Below the pieces are notes generated by a model. It did not search any database. It worked only from the letters and a program-made list of their open reading frames with translations, and was not told the origin of the DNA. Below, piece after piece: positions 28,870 to 37,611 of a DNA stretch of 64,000 nucleotides. Source of the DNA: Streptomyces sp. NBC_01465 (GTDB taxonomy: Bacteria > Actinomycetota > Actinomycetes > Streptomycetales > Streptomycetaceae); contig NZ_CP109467.1 in the NCBI RefSeq assembly GCF_036227325.1, positions 2,294,001 to 2,358,000 of the forward strand, in the 5' to 3' direction. Each line of letters begins with the position of its first letter. Within the stretch, counting starts at the first letter, position 1. The position numbers and the translations under genes were made by a program.

Positions 28870-29670
28870 TCAAGGTGCGGGCGGGCGCGTCGCTGTGGTG
28901 CAGCGCACCCGGATGGGCATGACCAGTCGGCCGTCCCCCGCACGCAATCCCTGAACCGCCGCAAGGGCGGCGGCGCGTGCCTCCCCGCGTCGCGCCTCGG
29001 GGATGGCTGCGACTCTCCCCCGGTGCACGCTCCACCAGAGGTAGTCCCACCACTCCGCGGGCCCCTCCAGCGTGACGTCGACCGTCAGCTCTTCAGTGGT
29101 CACGTCCACGAACCCGGCCGCCCGCGCCAGACCCGGCGGATCCACCCGGTCGCTCCGCTGCGCGGCGGGTGCGAAGCGCTCCAGAGCTACGTCCACCGAC
29201 CGCCAATCGGGAGGGAACCCCGAGACGAACTGGGAGATCCCCAATCGGCCGCCCGGCCTCAGCAGTCGACGGTAGGCGTCCAACCCGGCTTCGGGGTCAG
29301 GGAGTTGTCGCAGTACGAAGCCGGACGTGATCGCGTCGAAGGACGCATCGGCGAAGTCCGGCGCCTCCGCGTCCCCGACCGCGACCTTCACCTGCGCCAG
29401 GCCGAGTCGGGCGGCGTCGGCCGCCGTCTTCCGGACCATGCCGGGCGAGATGTCCACTCCGACCGCCTGCCCCGTGGGCCCGACCGCCGCCGCGGCGGGA
29501 AAGAGACACGCACCCCGACCGCAGCCGGCGTCCAGGATCCGCCCGCCAGGTGTCAACTCCAGCTGCTGGACCAGCAGTTCACCGGCAACGGAGTAGAAGG
29601 GCGGCCCCGATCGGTCGTAGGACTCGGCCAAACCGTCATAGCGTGCGGATATCTCAGCCCTGTGGTCCAC
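28870..29670 (-). CDS. SAM-dependent methyltransferase, class I
   Basis: A 266-residue methyltransferase. Motif I is ILDAGCGRGACLF, motif II GVDISPGMV and motif IV DASFDAITSGFVLRQLPDP, followed by the LLRPGGRLGIS motif, as in UbiE-like enzymes. It starts 18 bases after the amidase stop, so it is probably co-transcribed with MFS, M20 and amidase genes. The methyl acceptor is unknown. Confidence 0.87.
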   Translation of the reverse strand: MDHRAEISARYDGLAESYDRSGPPFYSVAGELLVQQLELTPGGRILDAGCGRGACLFPAAAAVGPTGQAVGVDISPGMVRKTAADAARLGLAQVKVAVGDAEAPDFADASFDAITSGFVLRQLPDPEAGLDAYRRLLRPGGRLGISQFVSGFPPDWRSVDVALERFAPAAQRSDRVDPPGLARAAGFVDVTTEELTVDVTLEGPAEWWDYLWWSVHRGRVAAIPEARRGEARAAALAAVQGLRAGDGRLVMPIRVRCTTATRPPAP

Positions 29671-29688
29671 GCGGCCACCCTAGCCACA

Positions 29689-31125
29689 TCAGCAGCCTTT
29701 CGGCCGGTGGTCCGGGGTGTACCCCCAGGGGCGGAGCCGCTCCAGGGCCTTGCCGATACGGAAGACCGTCGGGTCGTCGTAGGTGTGGCCGACTATCTGG
29801 ACGCCCGTGGGAACGCCCCAACTGGAGTGGCCGCTGGGCACGTTGAGGACCGGGCAGCGGTTGTTGATGTTGAAGGGGATCGTCATGGCTGCCCACAGCG
29901 GCTCGCCGTGGTCCTCGCCGTTCACCACCAGGCGGCCCAGGAGGTCGTCCCCCGCGGGCATGCCCGGGACGGCTGTGGTCGGGCAGATCAGAGCGTCGTA
30001 CGGCGCCATCGCCTCGGCCAGTTCGCGCTGGAGCCTCGTCTCTATACGCAGGCCATCCAGGTACGTGACGTGTTCGCGGGCCAGGGCCATGTTGTCCGCG
30101 AAGGCCGTCGCGTACGCCGACATCCGGTCGCGGTGCTTCGCCTCGACCTCCGCCACCATGGCCCCGAAGATGGTGGAGAAGTGGGCCGCGAGGGCGACGA
30201 GCAAGTCCTCCTTGGTCCAGGGGAGTTCGATCTCCTCCACGATCGCGCCCGCATCCGTGAGCGCCTGGGCGACCGCCCTCGTGTTCGCCTCCATCTCCGG
30301 GTGGACGTCGTACGCGCCCAGGCGGACGCAGAGCGCGATGCGCATCCCGGCGACCGCCTCGTACTCGGTCGGCAGGACCAGCTTCGGGCGCAGCGACACG
30401 TGGTCGCGCGGGTCCGGGCCCGCAAGAACGTTGGCGAAGGTCACGCAGTCGTCCACGGTGCGCGCCATGGGTCCGTCGCCTCGGTAGTGGTCGGCGGAGA
30501 GTGGTGCGACGCCCGGGATCCTGCCGTACGGCGCCTTGTAGCCGACCGTTCCGGTGAAGGCGGCGGGGATGCGGGTCGAGCCGCCGATGTCCGAGGCCGA
30601 GGCCAGCAGTGTGGTGCCCGCTGCGAGCGCGGCGCCTGCGCCGCCGGACGATCCGCCGGGGGTGAACTCGGGGTTCCACGGGTTGCGGGTGACGCCCCAC
30701 AGGCGGCTGTGGGTGTACGTGGTGATGGAGAACTCGGGGGTGGCCGTACGCGCGTGGATGATGCCGCCGGCCTCCAGGATGCGGTCGATCACCGGGGCGT
30801 TCTCGGTCGCGATGTTGCCGACGTTGACGAGCGAGCCCTCGGTCAGCGAGCGCCCGGCCATGGCGTGCTTCTCCTTGGTGGCCACCGGGATGCCCTCCAA
30901 CGGGCGCGGTGTCAGGCCGTTCTTGCCGAGGAAGCGGGCTTCGGCGTGCCGGGCCTGTTCGAGTGCCTCGTCGAAGAGCCGTTCGGTGAAGGCGTTGACG
31001 GTCGGTTCGGTCTGCTCCGCGCGGGCCACCACCGCGCGCATCAGTTCCACCGGGGAGAGTTCGCGGGCTTCGAAGAGCCGGCGCGCCTCCGTGGCGCTGA
31101 GGTAGCTGAGTTCGAGGTCAGGCAT
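29689..31125 (-). CDS. Amidase signature family amidohydrolase
   Basis: A 478-residue amidase signature enzyme. The Ser-cisSer-Lys triad regions are visible: Lys in PVATKEKHAMAG, the cis-serine in PGGSSGGAGAAL and the nucleophile in SDIGGSTRIPAAF. Such enzymes hydrolyse aliphatic or aromatic amides, or act in GatA-like roles; with no gatB/gatC nearby this is a catabolic amidase. Its start overlaps the end of the M20 gene by eight bases. Confidence 0.92.
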   Translation of the reverse strand: MPDLELSYLSATEARRLFEARELSPVELMRAVVARAEQTEPTVNAFTERLFDEALEQARHAEARFLGKNGLTPRPLEGIPVATKEKHAMAGRSLTEGSLVNVGNIATENAPVIDRILEAGGIIHARTATPEFSITTYTHSRLWGVTRNPWNPEFTPGGSSGGAGAALAAGTTLLASASDIGGSTRIPAAFTGTVGYKAPYGRIPGVAPLSADHYRGDGPMARTVDDCVTFANVLAGPDPRDHVSLRPKLVLPTEYEAVAGMRIALCVRLGAYDVHPEMEANTRAVAQALTDAGAIVEEIELPWTKEDLLVALAAHFSTIFGAMVAEVEAKHRDRMSAYATAFADNMALAREHVTYLDGLRIETRLQRELAEAMAPYDALICPTTAVPGMPAGDDLLGRLVVNGEDHGEPLWAAMTIPFNINNRCPVLNVPSGHSSWGVPTGVQIVGHTYDDPTVFRIGKALERLRPWGYTPDHRPKGC

Positions 31126-32407
31126 GGTCGTCCTCCGTGTGCAGCCAGCGGGCCGCTGCGGCCAGCAGTGTGGTCACGCCGATCTGGATCGTGGGGTCCG
31201 GTACGGGCGCGAAGTGCGGCGAGTGGTTGGCGGGGATCGTGTCGGGCAGGCCGTCCGTCAGCAGGGCGTCGGGGTCCAGGTGCGTGAAGAGGGCGGGGTC
31301 CGCGCCGCCGAAGTGCCAGAAGACCGAGGGAACACCAAGAGCCGTGCCGAAGACCCCGAAGTCCTCGCTGCCGGTGAGGGTCTGGGGCAGGGTGAAGACC
31401 CGTTCGGCGCCCAGGGCTTCGCCGATCGCCGTCAGGACGGTTGCCGTCGCCCGAGCCTCGTTCACCGTGACGGGGAAGGAGTTGATCCCGGCGATCTCGG
31501 GCTCCTTGGGAGCGCCGGACGCGGCTGCTTCGGCGCGGACTATTCGTTCGACCGCCGCCAGAACTCGCTCTCGTACAGCGGGAGTTGTGGAGCGGATGTT
31601 GATCCGCAGGTCGGCATGGTCAGGGATGATGTTCTCCTTGGTACCGGCGTGCAGCGAGCCCACGGTCACCACCGCTGTCTGCCCCGCCCCCACCTCCCGG
31701 GAGACGACCGTCTGCAGCCGCATCACAACCGCGGCGGCCATGACGATCGGGTCGATGGCGGTCTCGGGTGCGGACCCGTGTCCGCCGCGGCCGAAGAGAC
31801 GGACGCGCAGGCTGTCGGACGCGGCCATCACCGGCCCGGGGCGGGTGCCGACGAAGCCGACGGGGGCGGGCGCCACATGCTGGCCGAGGCAGACTTCGGC
31901 GCGCGGGAAGCGGTCGAGGAAGCCGTCCTCGATCATCGCCGGTGCGCCGCCGACCTCTTCGGCCGGCTGGAACACGGCTACGACTGTGCCTCGCCATTTC
32001 CCCCGGGTGGCGGCCAGTTGGGCCGTCGCTCCGATGAGACAGGTGACATGCATGTCATGACCGCAGGCGTGCATGACGGGCACCTGGTGGCCCTCGCCGT
32101 CGACGGCGGTTTCACGGGAGGCGTACGGCAGTCCCGTCTGCTCCTCGACCGGCAGCCCGTCCATGTCGGCGCGGAGCAGGACCACCGGCCCCTCGCCGTT
32201 GGCGAGGACCCCTACGACACCGGTGCCGCCGACGTTCTCGGTGACGTCCCAGCCCTGCTCCCGCAGCAGGGCGGCGACGACTCCGGCCGTACGGAACTCC
32301 TGGAAGGACAGCTCGGGATGGGCGTGCAGGTCCTCGTAGAGGGCTCGCAGGCCGGGCAGTCGGTCCGGGAAGCCGGACAGCAGGGGTGTGACAGCGCCGG
32401 TGGTCAT
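31118..32407 (-). CDS. M20 family metallopeptidase/amidohydrolase
   Basis: A 429-residue zinc amidohydrolase of the aminoacylase/hippurate hydrolase type. Metal-binding residues lie in HACGHDMHVT, PAEEVGGA and a late histidine in NHSPHFAP. A typical dimerisation domain is inserted (SLRVRLFGRGGHGSAPE). It should release amino acids from N-acyl conjugates. The ATG overlaps the MFS stop (ATGA), and its 3' end overlaps the amidase start. The longer open frame upstream is not coding. Confidence 0.92.
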   Translation of the reverse strand: MTTGAVTPLLSGFPDRLPGLRALYEDLHAHPELSFQEFRTAGVVAALLREQGWDVTENVGGTGVVGVLANGEGPVVLLRADMDGLPVEEQTGLPYASRETAVDGEGHQVPVMHACGHDMHVTCLIGATAQLAATRGKWRGTVVAVFQPAEEVGGAPAMIEDGFLDRFPRAEVCLGQHVAPAPVGFVGTRPGPVMAASDSLRVRLFGRGGHGSAPETAIDPIVMAAAVVMRLQTVVSREVGAGQTAVVTVGSLHAGTKENIIPDHADLRINIRSTTPAVRERVLAAVERIVRAEAAASGAPKEPEIAGINSFPVTVNEARATATVLTAIGEALGAERVFTLPQTLTGSEDFGVFGTALGVPSVFWHFGGADPALFTHLDPDALLTDGLPDTIPANHSPHFAPVPDPTIQIGVTTLLAAAARWLHTEDDHA

Positions 32408-33654
32408 GAGCGCTCCTTTACGGGAGTGGGCAGGCCGGACGCGCCGGCGGCGGTCCGGAAGGAGGCGGCGTCCTGCGGGGTCAGGAGGGCCATCGCGGTG
32501 GCGATGACGGCGCCGAGAACCAGGAAGGCGAAGGCCACCTGGAAGGAGAAGGTGTCGGCGAGCAGGCCCACGACGGGCGGGACGGCCATCCCGGCCACCT
32601 GGCCGCCGAAGACGATCACCGCGCTGCCCACTCCCACGTCCTCGGCCGCGAGACCGCCCAGCGGGACGGCGAAGATCGGCATGTAGCAGAGGGCTATGGA
32701 CACCGAGGCGAGCGTGGCGAAGACGACGAAGCCGGTGAGCGAGTCCGAGAAGGCCATGAGGAGCAGCGCGACGCCGCCCACCGTCATACCGGGCACGATC
32801 ACCTTGCGGTGATGGCCGCCGAGCCGGTCCGAGAGCCGGCCGCCGACGATCGTCGCTCCGGCCCCGGCGAGGCCGGGGACCGCCCCGATCATTCCGGCCG
32901 CGGTGAGGGAAACGCCGAACTCGTCCCTGAGATAGGACGGCATCCAGGTGGTCAGACCCCAGACGATCGCGCTGTAGCCGAACATCATCGCGGCGAAGCG
33001 CCAGACCACGCCCAGCCGCAGGACACCGCTCGCACGGCGGGGCACGGCGGGTGCGTCCGGCTCCGTCCGGGGCAGCGGGGCGGGGAGCCGCATCCGTACC
33101 GCAACCACCACGAAGACGCCCAGCGCCGCCGTCGAGAAGAACGCCGAGCGCCAGCCGAAGGCGGCGATCAGAGGGGCGACGAGGAGCGGGGTGAGGACGC
33201 CGGCGAGTGCGTTGGAGCTCATGATCAGCCCGTTGGCGCCCATCCGTTCCTCCGGCGTGGTGCGCTCGACGAGCGCCTTCAGCGCGGCCGGCGGGAAGAT
33301 GCCTTCGGCGGCGCCGAACGCGAACCGTATGACGAGCAGTACGGCGAACGACCAGGCGAAGCCGGTGAGCGCCGTGAACACGGACCAGGACAGCAGGGCC
33401 CAGCAGGTCACCCGCTGAGCGCCGTAGCGGTCGGCGAGCATCCCGCCGGGAATCTGGCACAGGGCGTACGCGAGGAAGAAGACGGAGACGATCAGCCCCT
33501 GCTCCCCGCGGCTCAGATCGAACTCGTCGCCCAGGGAGGGCAGAGCCAGGTTGACGACGAGCCGGTCGGCGTAGTCGACCAGCCAGGCGGCGAACAGCAG
33601 GGTGATCGTGATCCGGACGGTTCGCCGGGCGGACTGCGGGGGCGGAGCAGACAC
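32404..33654 (-). CDS. MFS transporter
   Basis: A 416-residue major facilitator with twelve hydrophobic segments. The loop 2-3 motif is GGMLADRYGAQR and an early segment LVDYADRLVVNLALPSL suggests the anion:cation symporter-like (organic acid) branch. GTG at 33654 has GAGGAG six bases upstream. It is the first gene of the operon with M20 peptidase and amidase, so it probably imports their acyl-amino acid or amide substrate. The divergent Lrp-type gene is the likely regulator. Confidence 0.9.
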   Translation of the reverse strand: MSAPPPQSARRTVRITITLLFAAWLVDYADRLVVNLALPSLGDEFDLSRGEQGLIVSVFFLAYALCQIPGGMLADRYGAQRVTCWALLSWSVFTALTGFAWSFAVLLVIRFAFGAAEGIFPPAALKALVERTTPEERMGANGLIMSSNALAGVLTPLLVAPLIAAFGWRSAFFSTAALGVFVVVAVRMRLPAPLPRTEPDAPAVPRRASGVLRLGVVWRFAAMMFGYSAIVWGLTTWMPSYLRDEFGVSLTAAGMIGAVPGLAGAGATIVGGRLSDRLGGHHRKVIVPGMTVGGVALLLMAFSDSLTGFVVFATLASVSIALCYMPIFAVPLGGLAAEDVGVGSAVIVFGGQVAGMAVPPVVGLLADTFSFQVAFAFLVLGAVIATAMALLTPQDAASFRTAAGASGLPTPVKERS

Positions 33655-33720
33655 GGGGTACTCCTCGTCGCCGGTGGCCGAGGCTGGGCATCGGCCGGAA
33701 GTGCCCCTACGATCCGGTCT

Positions 33721-34812
33721 GTGAGCGAAATCCTTGGAGAACTGCAGGAAAACGTCACTGCTGAAGCTGCGGCACCCGATTCCGGCACCACCGGTCCTGA
33801 GCACCGCTTCTCCGAATCGGACCTGGCCCTCATCGACGCGCTCCAGGCCGCCCCTCGGGCGCCGTGGTCCCGGATCGGGCGGGCGCTCGGCGTGGACGCG
33901 ACCACGGCGGCCCGCCGCTGGGAACGGCTGCGCGCCAACGGCCTGGCCTGGATCACCGCGTACGCGGCCCCGAAGAACGTCACCGTCGCCTATGTGGAGG
34001 TGCGGTGCCGGCCCCGGGCCTTCGACTCCGTCGGCGCCGCCCTGGCCGCGATGCCCTGGGTTTTCAGCGTCGACGAGACGGCGGGCGACTACGACCTCCT
34101 GGCATCGGTCGCCGCCCCCGATCTGCCCGGCCTCGGCCGCGCGGTCCATGGCCTGATCGGCGGTCTGGACGGGGTGCGTTCCACCCGTACGCGGCTCGGC
34201 ATCACGCTCTACAGCGAAGGCGGCGACTGGCGGATGAGGGCCATGGAGCCCGCCGGGCGTGCCGAACTCTCCCCTCCCCGGACGTCACGGCGGACCGCGT
34301 ACAGCGCCCATATGCACCACCGGCCGCCGTCCGGGGACGAGGCCCTGCTGGCGGCGCTCGGCAGTGACGGACGGCTCGGCTACACCGAGCTCGGTGCCGC
34401 GACCGGAATGAGCGAACACACCGCCCGGCGCCGGCTGCAGCGGATGATCAGGGACGGTGACATCAACCTCCGCTGCGATCTGGCCCACCCTCTCGCGGGG
34501 CTCTCGACGGTGGTGCTCTACCGCACCGCGGTCCCGCACACCCACCTGGAGGAGACGGGCAACGCGCTGGCCCGGATGGAGGAGGTCCGGCTGGCCGTGT
34601 CGGTCAGCGGCTCCGACAACCTGCTGGTGATGGTCTGGCTCCACGGACTGCACGCCATCGACCCGTTCGAAGCACTGCTCGCCGAACGCTTCCCGAACCT
34701 GAAGGTCGATGACCGCACCGTGGTTCTCCACTCCCGCAAACGCATGGGCCGGCTGCTCGACACCGACGGTCGCGCCACGGGGCTGGTCCCGTTCGCCCTG
34801 CCGCAGGTCTGA
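33721..34812 (+). CDS. Lrp/AsnC family regulator with tandem domains
   Basis: A 363-residue regulator, about twice the usual Lrp length. Two DNA-binding units are visible: SESDLALIDALQAAPRAPWS...VDATTAARRWERL (about 30-85) and SGDEALLAALGSDGRLGYTELG...SEHTARRRLQRM (about 200-240). Each is followed by an AsnC-type ligand-binding segment. The GTG at 33721 is 66 bases from the divergent MFS start, so it probably controls that operon in response to an amino acid or a related ligand. The long open frame upstream lies antisense to the MFS gene. Confidence 0.9.
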   Translation: MSEILGELQENVTAEAAAPDSGTTGPEHRFSESDLALIDALQAAPRAPWSRIGRALGVDATTAARRWERLRANGLAWITAYAAPKNVTVAYVEVRCRPRAFDSVGAALAAMPWVFSVDETAGDYDLLASVAAPDLPGLGRAVHGLIGGLDGVRSTRTRLGITLYSEGGDWRMRAMEPAGRAELSPPRTSRRTAYSAHMHHRPPSGDEALLAALGSDGRLGYTELGAATGMSEHTARRRLQRMIRDGDINLRCDLAHPLAGLSTVVLYRTAVPHTHLEETGNALARMEEVRLAVSVSGSDNLLVMVWLHGLHAIDPFEALLAERFPNLKVDDRTVVLHSRKRMGRLLDTDGRATGLVPFALPQV

Positions 34813-34895
34813 CGCCCCGGTCCGGGAATAGCCCGCCGGTGACGGCGCTTGATCATCCACAGAGCACACGCGTCAACGGGGGAAGGCACCAGCAC

Positions 34896-36044
34896 ATGTC
34901 TCAGACCATCACCACCGCCACCACAGTCCATGGCACCGTCGCCCCCGGCTTCGAGGGTGTGCGCGAGGAGTTCGCCGCGTTTGTCGGCGGCGAGGTCCAC
35001 GACCCCGGTGCGCAGCTCGCCGCCTATCACCGCGGGGAGCTCGTGGTGGATCTCTGGGGTGGGGACAGTGTCACCGGCGACTCCCTCACCGGGGTGTACT
35101 CCGCCACCAAGGGCGCCGCCCATCTTGTCGTTGCGCTGCTCGTGCAGGACGGCGTGCTGGAGCTCGACAAGGAAGTCGCCTTCTACTGGCCCGAGTTCGC
35201 CGCCGAGGGCAAGGGCGCGCTCACCCTGCGCGAGCTGCTCGCCCATCGCTCCGGAGTCGTCGGGGTGGACAGCGGGTTCAGCCCCGAGGAGTACGCCGAC
35301 GAGGCGCTCCTCGCCCCCCGGCTCGCCGCGCAGCGGCCCTTCTGGCAGCCGGGGAGCGGGTTCGGGTATCACGCGCTGGTCATCGGCGCGCTGACCGGTG
35401 AGGTCGTACGGCGGGCCACCGGGCGCACCATTCAGGAGATCTTCGAGGAGCGCGTACGGGTGCCCTACTCGCTCGACCTCTACCTCGGGTTCCCCGAGGA
35501 GCTCGAGCCCCGCTACCGGCCCGTCCTCCCCATGCTCCCCACACCCGCCCAGCAGGCCGAACTCGACGCCAACGCCTCCTCCCCGCACAGCCTCCTCGGC
35601 ATCGCCTTCGGGGCCAACGGCAAGGAGCCGCTCGACGTCGTCGACTTCATCAACACCCGCGCCGTACGCGCCAAGGGCCAGACCTCCTCCTCCGGCGTCG
35701 GCAACGCCCGCGGGCTCGCGGGGATGTACGCCGTCGTCAACACCCTTCTGGAGCCCGGCACTTACTCCGAGTTCTCCCGGATCCACTCCTCCGGCCGAGA
35801 CCTGGTGACCGGTGAGCTCGACCAGACCTTCGGGCTCGGGTTCCAGGCGCTCGGGCAGAAGTACCGCCCCCTCGGCGCCGACGCCATCGGCCACAGCGGG
35901 GCCGCCGGCGCCCTCGCCCTCGCCGACCCCCGCAACGGCGTCGCCTACGCGTACACCCGCCGCCGCATGGCCTTCCCCGGCGGTGCGGCCCCGGAGAACG
36001 AGCGGCTCATCGCCGCCGTACTGCGGGCAGCGACCGCGCGGTAG
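34896..36044 (+). CDS. Serine hydrolase, beta-lactamase/esterase family
   Basis: A 382-residue beta-lactamase-fold hydrolase. The SxxK motif is Ser69-Ala-Thr-Lys72 (YSATKGA), followed by LLAHRSGVV, a GYHALVIG segment replacing YxN, and IGHSGAAGAL near the C-terminus. No signal peptide is visible, suggesting a cytosolic esterase such as EstB-like enzymes. GGGGGAAGG precedes the ATG at 34896. The GNAT gene follows after 14 bases. Confidence 0.9.
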   Translation: MSQTITTATTVHGTVAPGFEGVREEFAAFVGGEVHDPGAQLAAYHRGELVVDLWGGDSVTGDSLTGVYSATKGAAHLVVALLVQDGVLELDKEVAFYWPEFAAEGKGALTLRELLAHRSGVVGVDSGFSPEEYADEALLAPRLAAQRPFWQPGSGFGYHALVIGALTGEVVRRATGRTIQEIFEERVRVPYSLDLYLGFPEELEPRYRPVLPMLPTPAQQAELDANASSPHSLLGIAFGANGKEPLDVVDFINTRAVRAKGQTSSSGVGNARGLAGMYAVVNTLLEPGTYSEFSRIHSSGRDLVTGELDQTFGLGFQALGQKYRPLGADAIGHSGAAGALALADPRNGVAYAYTRRRMAFPGGAAPENERLIAAVLRAATAR

Positions 36045-36058
36045 GGCACGATGGTCCG

Positions 36059-36610
36059 GTGATCACGATCGAGACTCCCCGGCTGGTGCTGCGCCGCTGG
36101 CGCGACACCGATGTTGCTCCCATGGCGGCCATCAATGGCGACCCCGAGGTGATGCGCTGGATCCGCGACGGTTCGGTCCGGGGCCTGGAGGAGACGCGCG
36201 CCAACATCGCCGCTATGGAGGCCACTTGGGAGGCCGAGGGGTTCGGGCTCTTCGCCGTCGAGGTGCGCGAGACCGGTGAACTGGCCGGGTTCACCGGTCT
36301 CGCCGTACCCCACTTCCTGCCCGCTGTGATGCCCGCCGTCGAGATCGGCTGGCGGCTCGGACGGGCCTTCTGGGGGCAGGGGTTCGCCTCCGAAGCCGCC
36401 CGTGCCGCCCTGCGGTTCGCGTTCCAGGAGCGCGGTCTGGACGACGTCATCAGCGTCATCCAGACCGGCAACACCGCCTCCGAGCGGATCGCGGTCAAGC
36501 TCGGCATGCATCTCGACCGCGAGCTCGTGACTCCCGGGTCCGGGCGCCCCACCCGGGTCTTCGCTCTCAGTAGGCCACTGGCCAACCCGTCGACCAGTTC
36601 AGCAAGTTGA
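36059..36610 (+). CDS. GNAT family N-acetyltransferase (RimJ/RimL-like)
   Basis: A 183-residue acetyltransferase opening ETPRLVLRRWRDTD, as in RimJ/RimL-like enzymes. The acetyl-CoA pyrophosphate-binding segment is RAFWGQGFASEAARAAL, followed by ERIAVKLGMHLDRE. The substrate may be a protein N-terminus, an antibiotic or a small amine. The last 44 bases overlap the convergent arabinanase gene, so the C-terminal tail (ANPSTSSAS) is read antisense to that gene's end. Confidence 0.85.
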   Translation: MITIETPRLVLRRWRDTDVAPMAAINGDPEVMRWIRDGSVRGLEETRANIAAMEATWEAEGFGLFAVEVRETGELAGFTGLAVPHFLPAVMPAVEIGWRLGRAFWGQGFASEAARAALRFAFQERGLDDVISVIQTGNTASERIAVKLGMHLDRELVTPGSGRPTRVFALSRPLANPSTSSAS

Positions 36611-37535
36611 CACCAAGCTTCGGCGTCCCGCTGTCCGCCCCGTCGTAGTAGTGGTAGACGAGCAGGTCCCCGTCCGAGTCCGCCATCACCGACTGGCCGC
36701 CCGGCCCGATGTAGTTGCCGTGCGACTCCAGGACGGGCGTCCCGCCGTTGCTCGTCATCGCCGTACCGCTCGCGTCCACGTACGGGCCCGTGATGCCGGT
36801 CGCCCGGCCGACCTTGATCTTGTACGTCGAGGACGTGCCCGCGCAGCACACGTCGTAGGACGCGAAGAGGTAGTAGTAGCCGTTCCGCTTGACGATGTAC
36901 GGGGCCTCCACCGCCTTCGTGCCGGTCGGACGCGACGCCAGTGAGTAGCGCGTGGTGTTCGTGGAGAGCTGCTTGCCCGTCGACGGGTCGATCTGGATCA
37001 TCTTGATCCCCGTCCACCACGACCCGAACGAGAGCCACCACGTGCCGTTGTCGTCCACGAAGAGGTTCGGGTCGATCGCGTTGTAGTCGCTCGCCGACGT
37101 CGACGTGTAGACCGTTCCGTAGTCCGTCCAGGAGCCCGGCAGACCCGTCGTCGAGCCCGCCAGGCCGATCGCCGACGTATTGGATCCGAAGGTCGAAACG
37201 GCGTAGTACATCAGGTACTTGCCGCCGTGGTACGAGATGTCCGGGGCCCACGCCTCGGTCGCGTACGACGACCACCACCCGGGCTTCGTCGAGAAGGCGT
37301 CCCCGCCCGCCGTGAAGGTGATCCGGTCCGTGGACGTCTTGTACGCGAGGCCGCCGCCCGTGGCGTACAGCAGATAGCGGCCGGCGGAGGTGCGGACCAT
37401 CGTCGGGTCGTGGACGACCACGTCGCCCTTGACCGTGCCGGGGTTGGGGTAGGCGTTCGCGGTCGCCGGGACCAGGGCGATGAGCGCCGCGGCGAGGAGG
37501 GGGGCGAGTACGGCTCTGCGGGAGGTGCGGCTCAT
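36567..37535 (-). CDS. Secreted endo-1,5-alpha-L-arabinanase, GH43
   Basis: A 322-residue enzyme with a signal peptide (SRRAVLAPLLAAALIALVPATANA). The five-bladed propeller carries the three GH43 acidic residues: Asp in VVVHDPTMV, Asp in NAIDPNLFVDD and Glu in KAVEAPYIVKR. The FASYDVCCAG and LLVYHYYDG motifs are typical of endo-arabinanases. It should cut linear arabinan outside the cell. It is last in the arabinan locus, separated from the GH51 gene by a hairpin at 37560-37608, and overlaps the GNAT gene at its 3' end. Confidence 0.92.
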   Translation of the reverse strand: MSRTSRRAVLAPLLAAALIALVPATANAYPNPGTVKGDVVVHDPTMVRTSAGRYLLYATGGGLAYKTSTDRITFTAGGDAFSTKPGWWSSYATEAWAPDISYHGGKYLMYYAVSTFGSNTSAIGLAGSTTGLPGSWTDYGTVYTSTSASDYNAIDPNLFVDDNGTWWLSFGSWWTGIKMIQIDPSTGKQLSTNTTRYSLASRPTGTKAVEAPYIVKRNGYYYLFASYDVCCAGTSSTYKIKVGRATGITGPYVDASGTAMTSNGGTPVLESHGNYIGPGGQSVMADSDGDLLVYHYYDGADSGTPKLGVNLLNWSTGWPVAY

Positions 37536-37559
37536 GCGGAGGTTCCCTTCGGTGGGGAT

Positions 37560-37608
37560 GCAGGGCGCGGGCGGCGAGGAGGGGGAGCTCCCGCCGCCCG
37601 CGCCCTGC
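37560..37608 (-). terminator. Hairpin between GH51 and arabinanase genes
   Basis: A 17-base perfect stem (GCAGGGCGCGGGCGGCG with its complement) encloses a 15-base loop in the 76-base gap between two same-strand genes. It could be a partial terminator or an RNA-processing site that sets different expression of the two enzymes. Confidence 0.6.
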
Positions 37609-37611
37609 CGG

